Source: Actinomycetota bacterium
GTDB lineage: Bacteria > Actinomycetota > Actinomycetes > Actinomycetales > Microbacteriaceae
NCBI GenBank assembly: GCA_009702455.1
Contig: WLIA01000005.1
Span: 1 to 59,955, forward strand
Reading direction: 5' to 3'
Length of the DNA stretch: 59,955 bases
Part shown: piece by piece, positions 55,253 through 59,955 of the stretch
How the letters are laid out: the number at the start of each line of letters is the position of its first letter
Position numbering within the stretch: the first letter of the stretch is position 1
Program-made: the position numbers and the translations under genes
The notes under the pieces: model-generated
Database searches by the model: none
The model's input: only the letters and a program-made list of their open reading frames with translations
What the model was told of the DNA's origin: nothing

Positions 55253-56413
55253 TTACTTGTTTGCCAACTCGGCTGCTTTGTCGGCAGCTTCATCCATGGT
55301 TTCGACAACGGTCACCAGCGGGTGCGCATATTCAGCGAGGATGCGGCGACCCTCGTTGACGTTGTTGCCGTCGAGGCGCACAACTAGCGGCTTGGTGGCC
55401 GAAGACCCGAGAGTCTCGAGCGCGCCAACGATTCCGTTTGCTACCGCGTCACAGGCGGTGATGCCACCGAAGACGTTTACGAAAACGCTCTTCACCTGTG
55501 GGTCACCGAGAATAACGTCGAGACCAGCGGCCATTACCTCTGCCGAAGCACCGCCACCGATATCCAAGAAGTTTGCCGGGCGCACGCCACCGTGCTTTTC
55601 ACCGGCGTATGCGACCACGTCGAGAGTCGACATTACCAAACCTGCACCGTTGCCGATGATTCCAACCTGGCCATCGAGCTTCACATAGTTGAGGTCCATC
55701 GACTTGGCCTTCGCCTCTAGCGGGTCGAGGTCGTCGCGCTCTAGATCGGTGCGGTCGGTGTGTCTGAAATCTGCGTTCTCGTCGAGTGAGACCTTGCCGT
55801 CGAGAGCAAGAATCTTGCCGTCGGTGGTGAGAACCAGCGGGTTGACTTCAACCAGGGTTGCGTCTTCTTTCACGAAGACTCCGTAGAGGGTTACAAAAAC
55901 GTCTGCGACTTTTTCGGCTAGCTCGTCATCGAAGCCGCCGGCCTTTGCGATCTCGAGTGCCTTCGCCTTGTCGATTCCGCGAACCGCGTCTACCGCGATC
56001 TTGGCAAGTGCCTCTGGGCGTTCGACGGCTAGCTGCTCGATGTCCATTCCACCCTCAACGCTGCATAGCGACAAGAAGGTGCGGTTTGATCTGTCTAGCA
56101 AAACGCTGAAGTAGAACTCTTTGGCGATTGAAGCGCCCTCGGCGATCATTACACGCTTGACGATGTGACCCTTGATGTCGAGGCCCAAAATCTTCTGGGC
56201 TGCCTCTTTTGCATCTGCCGGAGTCTTGGCAACTTTCACACCGCCTGCTAGGCCACGGCCACCGGTCTTAACCTGAGCCTTGACTACAGTCAGCCCACCG
56301 ATTTTGGCGGCTGCCGCTTCTGCTTCCTCTGGGGTGTCTGCGATGAGTCCCTGTAACACCGGAACTCCGTAGCGCTCAAACATATCGCGCGCCTGGTACT
56401 CATATAAATCCAA
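55253..56413 (-). CDS. sucC: Succinyl-CoA synthetase beta subunit
   Basis: ATP-grasp nucleotide-binding subunit, 386 residues. The start [19 protein letters not shown] is typical, followed by [20 protein letters not shown] and the C-terminal ligase domain with [20 protein letters not shown] and [13 protein letters not shown]. It leads the minus-strand operon with sucD, the DUF6350 gene, purN and purH. The 122-base gap upstream should contain the promoter; TAAACT near 56450 is a possible -10 element but the -35 is unclear. Confidence 0.96.
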   Translation of the reverse strand: MDLYEYQARDMFERYGVPVLQGLIADTPEEAEAAAAKIGGLTVVKAQVKTGGRGLAGGVKVAKTPADAKEAAQKILGLDIKGHIVKRVMIAEGASIAKEFYFSVLLDRSNRTFLSLCSVEGGMDIEQLAVERPEALAKIAVDAVRGIDKAKALEIAKAGGFDDELAEKVADVFVTLYGVFVKEDATLVEVNPLVLTTDGKILALDGKVSLDENADFRHTDRTDLERDDLDPLEAKAKSMDLNYVKLDGQVGIIGNGAGLVMSTLDVVAYAGEKHGGVRPANFLDIGGGASAEVMAAGLDVILGDPQVKSVFVNVFGGITACDAVANGIVGALETLGSSATKPLVVRLDGNNVNEGRRILAEYAHPLVTVVETMDEAADKAAELANK

Positions 56414-56535
56414 TTGATTTTCCGTTCAAATTGCGGCCAACCTGACCAAGTTTAGACCTTACGACCGACCAGAGCAGCCCACGGATGTGCCCTGCGCGTG
56501 CCGTTGCCCGCACACTGTGAGGTTCTGGATGGTGG

Positions 56536-58851
56536 CTAGAGCTTCGTGATTGGTGCAACTCGCACGAGCAGCCGCTTCTTGGCTCCGCCAGCAAAGGTCA
56601 CTTCGGCGGTCTGCTTTGGTGGCTCGCCAGAAACATCTGTAACGCGGCCCTGACCAAAGTCGGAGTGCTCAATCGTGTCGCCAATGGCAAGGGTGAGATC
56701 GCCGTTGTCACGAACAGAGCTGATTGCGCCCTTCCATTCGGTGCGCGGTTTTGCCTTGCGCTCCCCCGGTTCGTATCCGCCAGAACGTGCAATCGAACCG
56801 GTGTAGCCGCTCGACCCGAGACCGCGGTTTGCGCCAGACTCGCGCCAATCGATTAGACCATCGGGAATCTCGGCCAAGAAGCGACTCGGAACCGAACTCT
56901 CTGACTCACCAAAAGTTGTGCGCTGCATCGCGAGCGAGATGTGCAATTTCTTCTTGGCACGAGTGATGCCCACATAAAAGAGTCTTCGCTCTTCTGAGAT
57001 GCCACCGGGCACCATGAATGACATCTTGTGTGGCAACAGTGACTCTTCGATTCCGGTTAAGAACACCGCGTCATATTCGAGACCCTTTGCGGTGTGCAAA
57101 GTCATTAGCGAGACGGTTCCTGATTCGTCGTCGATGTCATCGGCGGCAGCAACCAGAGCAACTTCGTTCAAGAAATCTGGCAGGCGGCCCTCTGGGTTGT
57201 TGCGCTGAAACTCTTTTGCAACCGAAACCAATTCCTCGAGGTTCTCAACGCGAGCTTCGTCTTGTGGGTCGCGCGAATTCTTTAGCGATTCGAGCAGTCC
57301 ACTCTTGTCGAGCACGCCACGCAGAATCGAGTCGACCGTGTCGGTAGCCATCTTGACTTCGAACTCTTCAAGCATGGCGTTTAGTGAAACTATTGCGCCG
57401 GCAATCTTTGGTCCGAAGCCAAGATCTTTCGAATAGGCCAGTGACTCGCGAACCGAAATCTTGTTGCGCTCGGCAAAGGCAGCGATTGCGGTTTCGCTGG
57501 CGTCGCCGATGCCGCGCTTCGGCACGTTCAAGATTCGACGAACCGCGAGGTCATCCTTGGGGTTGCTGATTGAGACCAGGTAGCCGAAGGCATCCTTGAT
57601 TTCTTGGCGCTCATAGAACTTGGTGCCGCCAACCACGCGGTATGGCAGGCCGGCGCGAATGAAGATTTCTTCGAGGGCACGGGTCTGGGCGTTGGTTCGG
57701 TAGAACACGGCGATGTCGCGGTAGTTGGTGCCGGCGCGGTGCAGATCGCCGATTTCGTCGGCGATGAACTGCGCCTCATCGTGAGCCGAGTAGCCGGTGT
57801 ACCCAATGATTTTGTCGCCGTCGCCGCTGTCTGTCCAGAGGTTTTTGTTTGGGCGATCGAAGTTGTTGCCGATAACCGCGTTGGCGGCGTTGAGAATGTT
57901 TTGGGTTGAGCGGTAGTTCTGCTCGAGCAGAATCGTCTTGGCACCGGTGAAGTCTTTTTCGAACTCGCTGATGTTGCGAATGTCTGCGCCGCGAAACGCG
58001 TAAATCGACTGGTCGCTGTCGCCCACCACAGTTAGCGATGCTGGCTCGAGAACAATTCCGGTGCGCTGATCGACGTTGGCGTGCTCAATTGCCACTGGGC
58101 GGGTCAACTCACGGATGAGCGAATATTGCGCGTGATTAGTGTCTTGATATTCGTCAACCAAAATGTGGCGAAACTTCTTTTGATAAACAGCGGCAACATC
58201 TGGAAACGCCCTGAATAGATAAACGGTTTCGCCGATTAGGTCGTCGAAGTCGAAAGCATTGTTGCGGCGTAGCTCGCCCTGATACTGCGAGAACAGTTCT
58301 GCAATTGCGCGAGCCTTCGGGTCGCTGGTGTCGATGTTGCGCGCAAAACTCTCAGCATCGTTCAGTTCGTTTTTTGCGTTCGAGATTGCTGCCGCCACAC
58401 CTGCCGGAGTTAGGCCGTGAACGTCGGCACCCGAGTCTTTGATCAGTCGCTTCAGAATTGCGCGAGAGTCGCCGCTGTCATAGATGGTGAAGTTTTTGTC
58501 GTGCCCCAAGCGTTCACTCTCGCGGCGAAGAATTGCAACGCAGGCAGAGTGAAAGGTTTTGATCCACATTCCCTCGGCATTTGCGCCGAGCAGGTGGCGC
58601 ACACGTTCGCGCATCTCGGCGGCGGCCTTGTTGGTGAAGGTGATGGCAAGAATCTGGCTCGGCCACGCCTCTTTATTGGCAAGCAGGTGGGCGATTCGGT
58701 GGGTTAGCACTCTGGTCTTGCCTGAGCCGGCACCGGCCACAATCAGCAGGGCTGGGCCGCGATGCTCGACCGCCGCGCGCTGCTGCGGGTTCAGCCCTTC
58801 GAGCAGCTTCGAGCTGTCGTTTGGGGTGATGAAGAATTCGAGTTCAGACAT
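56536..58851 (-). CDS. pcrA: ATP-dependent DNA helicase, UvrD/PcrA type
   Basis: A 3'-5' superfamily 1 helicase for repair and replication restart, 771 residues. Motifs: Q-motif LNPQQRAAVEH, Walker A GAGSGKT (40-46), TFTNKAAAEMRERV, motif II VDEYQDTNHAQ, motif III VGDSDQSIYAFRGAD, motif IV LEQNYRST, motif V MTLHTAKGLEYD and motif VI YVGITRAKKKL. The C-terminal Tudor-like tail (GDTIEHSDFGQGRVTDVSG) is typical of PcrA. The name PcrA/UvrD cannot be separated from sequence alone. A CGGGC/GCCCG hairpin in the 38-base gap upstream may end the SRPBCC transcript. Confidence 0.94.
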   Translation of the reverse strand: MSELEFFITPNDSSKLLEGLNPQQRAAVEHRGPALLIVAGAGSGKTRVLTHRIAHLLANKEAWPSQILAITFTNKAAAEMRERVRHLLGANAEGMWIKTFHSACVAILRRESERLGHDKNFTIYDSGDSRAILKRLIKDSGADVHGLTPAGVAAAISNAKNELNDAESFARNIDTSDPKARAIAELFSQYQGELRRNNAFDFDDLIGETVYLFRAFPDVAAVYQKKFRHILVDEYQDTNHAQYSLIRELTRPVAIEHANVDQRTGIVLEPASLTVVGDSDQSIYAFRGADIRNISEFEKDFTGAKTILLEQNYRSTQNILNAANAVIGNNFDRPNKNLWTDSGDGDKIIGYTGYSAHDEAQFIADEIGDLHRAGTNYRDIAVFYRTNAQTRALEEIFIRAGLPYRVVGGTKFYERQEIKDAFGYLVSISNPKDDLAVRRILNVPKRGIGDASETAIAAFAERNKISVRESLAYSKDLGFGPKIAGAIVSLNAMLEEFEVKMATDTVDSILRGVLDKSGLLESLKNSRDPQDEARVENLEELVSVAKEFQRNNPEGRLPDFLNEVALVAAADDIDDESGTVSLMTLHTAKGLEYDAVFLTGIEESLLPHKMSFMVPGGISEERRLFYVGITRAKKKLHISLAMQRTTFGESESSVPSRFLAEIPDGLIDWRESGANRGLGSSGYTGSIARSGGYEPGERKAKPRTEWKGAISSVRDNGDLTLAIGDTIEHSDFGQGRVTDVSGEPPKQTAEVTFAGGAKKRLLVRVAPITKL

Positions 58852-58889
58852 AACTAAGCAATCTTAGGAGCGGGCACAGACAGGCCCGG

Positions 58890-59357
58890 CTAGTTGGCCA
58901 AGTATTGCTCGAGTGAATCGAGGTAGTTGTTCATGCCGGCTTGAGTCATCTCGATTTGGTCTTCTGGCAGCTCGCCATATTGAGCCCAGCGCACATAAGA
59001 ATTTTCGCCGCGATCTTCGAATTCAATCTTCACGATGTGAAATTCGGTGCTCTCGTCGCGTGCTTTGAATTCGTCGAGCTTCACCGTGTAGTGCATCGTG
59101 TGCTCGAGGTATGTCATCGGCTCAACGTGTGTGTAGCGACCATAGAAACAGTGAACGCTGCCATCCATGGGCACCTCGATTGCAACCTGCCACTCTCCAC
59201 CGACACGCGCGTTAGAAATGGTTGCGCCTGCCACCGAGTTCAACATCGTCGGGTGATACCAAGACTGCAAAGCATCGGTTTCGGTGAAAGCCTTCCACAA
59301 AGTTGCCAACGGGTATTCAACTTCGCGTTCAACCGAATACAAAAAGTCGTGCTTCAC
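58890..59357 (-). CDS. SRPBCC (AHSA1-like) domain protein
   Basis: A single START/Bet v1-fold domain of about 155 residues: VEREVEYPLATLWKAFTETDA, WYHPTMLNSVAG, VGGEWQVAIEVP and a C-terminal helix with QAGMNNYLDSLEQYLAN. AHSA1-like domains bind hydrophobic ligands or act as co-chaperone modules; no specific role can be assigned. The frame is open to a GTG at 59369, but the GTG at 59357 is preferred because GGGAG lies 5 bases upstream. It is directly behind guaA, whose stop is 2 bases before, so they are probably co-transcribed. Confidence 0.8.
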   Translation of the reverse strand: MKHDFLYSVEREVEYPLATLWKAFTETDALQSWYHPTMLNSVAGATISNARVGGEWQVAIEVPMDGSVHCFYGRYTHVEPMTYLEHTMHYTVKLDEFKARDESTEFHIVKIEFEDRGENSYVRWAQYGELPEDQIEMTQAGMNNYLDSLEQYLAN

Positions 59358-59359
59358 AA

Positions 59360-59955
59360 TTACTCCCACTCGATGGTGCCAGGTGGCTTAGAAGTCACAT
59401 CGAGAACCACTCGGTTCACGCCGGCAACCTCGTTTGTGATTCGGTTCGAGATCTTTGCGAGCAGGTCGTATGGCAAGCGAGTCCAGTCGGCGGTCATCGC
59501 ATCTTCACTCGAAACCGGGCGAAGCACAATCGGGTGACCGTATGAACGACCGTCTCCCTGAACTCCAACCGAGCGAACGTCGGCGAGCAGCACAACCGGG
59601 CACTGCCAGATTTCGCCATCGAGACCGGCGGCCGAAAGTTCTTCACGAACAATTGCGTCTGCCTTGCGAAGCAGGTCGAGACGCTCTTTGTTGACGGCAC
59701 CGACGATGCGAATGCCAAGGCCTGGCCCCGGAAACGGCTGACGCTGAACAATCTCGTGCGGCAGGCCGAGCTCGGCGCCGATGGCGCGAACCTCATCCTT
59801 GAAAAGTGTGCGAAGTGGCTCGACAAGCTCGAACTGCAGATCGTCGGGCAGGCCGCCAACGTTGTGGTGGCTCTTGATGCCAGCTGTTGCGCCGCCGCCA
59901 GACTCGACAACGTCTGGATAGAGCGTGCCCTGCACCAAGAACCGAATCGGGCGGT
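59360..59955 (-). CDS. guaA: GMP synthase (glutamine-hydrolysing), C-terminal part (5' end beyond window)
   Basis: Amination of XMP to GMP. The visible 198 residues are the end of the ATP pyrophosphatase domain and the dimerisation domain: [54 protein letters not shown] and the invariant ending PPGTIEWE. The reading frame stays open to the window edge, so the gene begins outside. With purH and purN it adds to purine nucleotide supply. Confidence 0.94.
   Translation of the reverse strand, partial: RPIRFLVQGTLYPDVVESGGGATAGIKSHHNVGGLPDDLQFELVEPLRTLFKDEVRAIGAELGLPHEIVQRQPFPGPGLGIRIVGAVNKERLDLLRKADAIVREELSAAGLDGEIWQCPVVLLADVRSVGVQGDGRSYGHPIVLRPVSSEDAMTADWTRLPYDLLAKISNRITNEVAGVNRVVLDVTSKPPGTIEWE

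Overview
The window is a gene-dense stretch of a small, moderate-G+C actinobacterial chromosome. The gene content and order fit Microbacteriaceae, probably the freshwater Luna lineage (Rhodoluna/Aquiluna-like). Indicators are an actinobacterial AccA3-type carboxylase, an LpdA-type quinone reductase without redox cysteines, a DUF6350 protein between sucCD and purNH, and very short intergenic gaps with many TAATG and ATGA gene junctions. This placement is inference from gene content; there is no rRNA in the window. No intergenic gap exceeds about 175 bases, and I saw no tRNA, CRISPR array, insertion sequence or prophage.

Layout. 1-2.0 kb: end of an acyl-CoA carboxylase alpha subunit, then a convergent quinone reductase, with a 30-bp tandem repeat between them. 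2.1-12.6 kb: nucleoside uptake and salvage. Purine nucleoside phosphorylase and a phosphosugar mutase lie on the plus strand. A long minus-strand operon holds a BMP lipoprotein, a strong hairpin, an ABC ATPase, two permeases, cytidine deaminase, thymidine phosphorylase and adenosine deaminase. 12.7-19.7 kb: mannose-1-phosphate guanylyltransferase, sdhCDAB, a Tat-type Rieske protein, exonuclease III and trpS. 19.8-23.8 kb: an FMN riboswitch followed by ribD-ribE-ribBA-ribH and a four-helix membrane protein. 23.8-29.0 kb: a 1731-residue secreted subtilase with 14 fibronectin-III modules. 29.1-34.5 kb: a DrrAB-like ABC exporter and, divergently, an orphan NPPF methyltransferase coupled to an ABC exporter. 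34.7-36.8 kb: kynureninase and tryptophan 2,3-dioxygenase. 36.8-39.2 kb: an AT-richer restriction-modification pair. 39.3-42.7 kb: folD, glyA, a 40-residue membrane microprotein and purU. 42.7-47.1 kb: a membrane-anchored surface protein, a DUF4282 protein, isocitrate dehydrogenase and an alpha-amylase-family lipoprotein. 47.1-50.7 kb: a heterodimeric ABC exporter. 50.8-56.4 kb: sucC-sucD-DUF6350-purN-purH. 56.5-60 kb: a UvrD/PcrA helicase, an SRPBCC protein and the 3' part of guaA.

The genes suggest a heterotroph that imports nucleosides and breaks them down to bases and pentose phosphates, runs a standard TCA segment (icd, sucCD, sdh), makes its own riboflavin under FMN control, and carries a large exoprotease and an envelope-attached glycosidase. 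The least explained parts are the modular protease, the methyltransferase-exporter pair, the restriction-modification island, the membrane protein at the end of the rib operon and the 40-residue microprotein.
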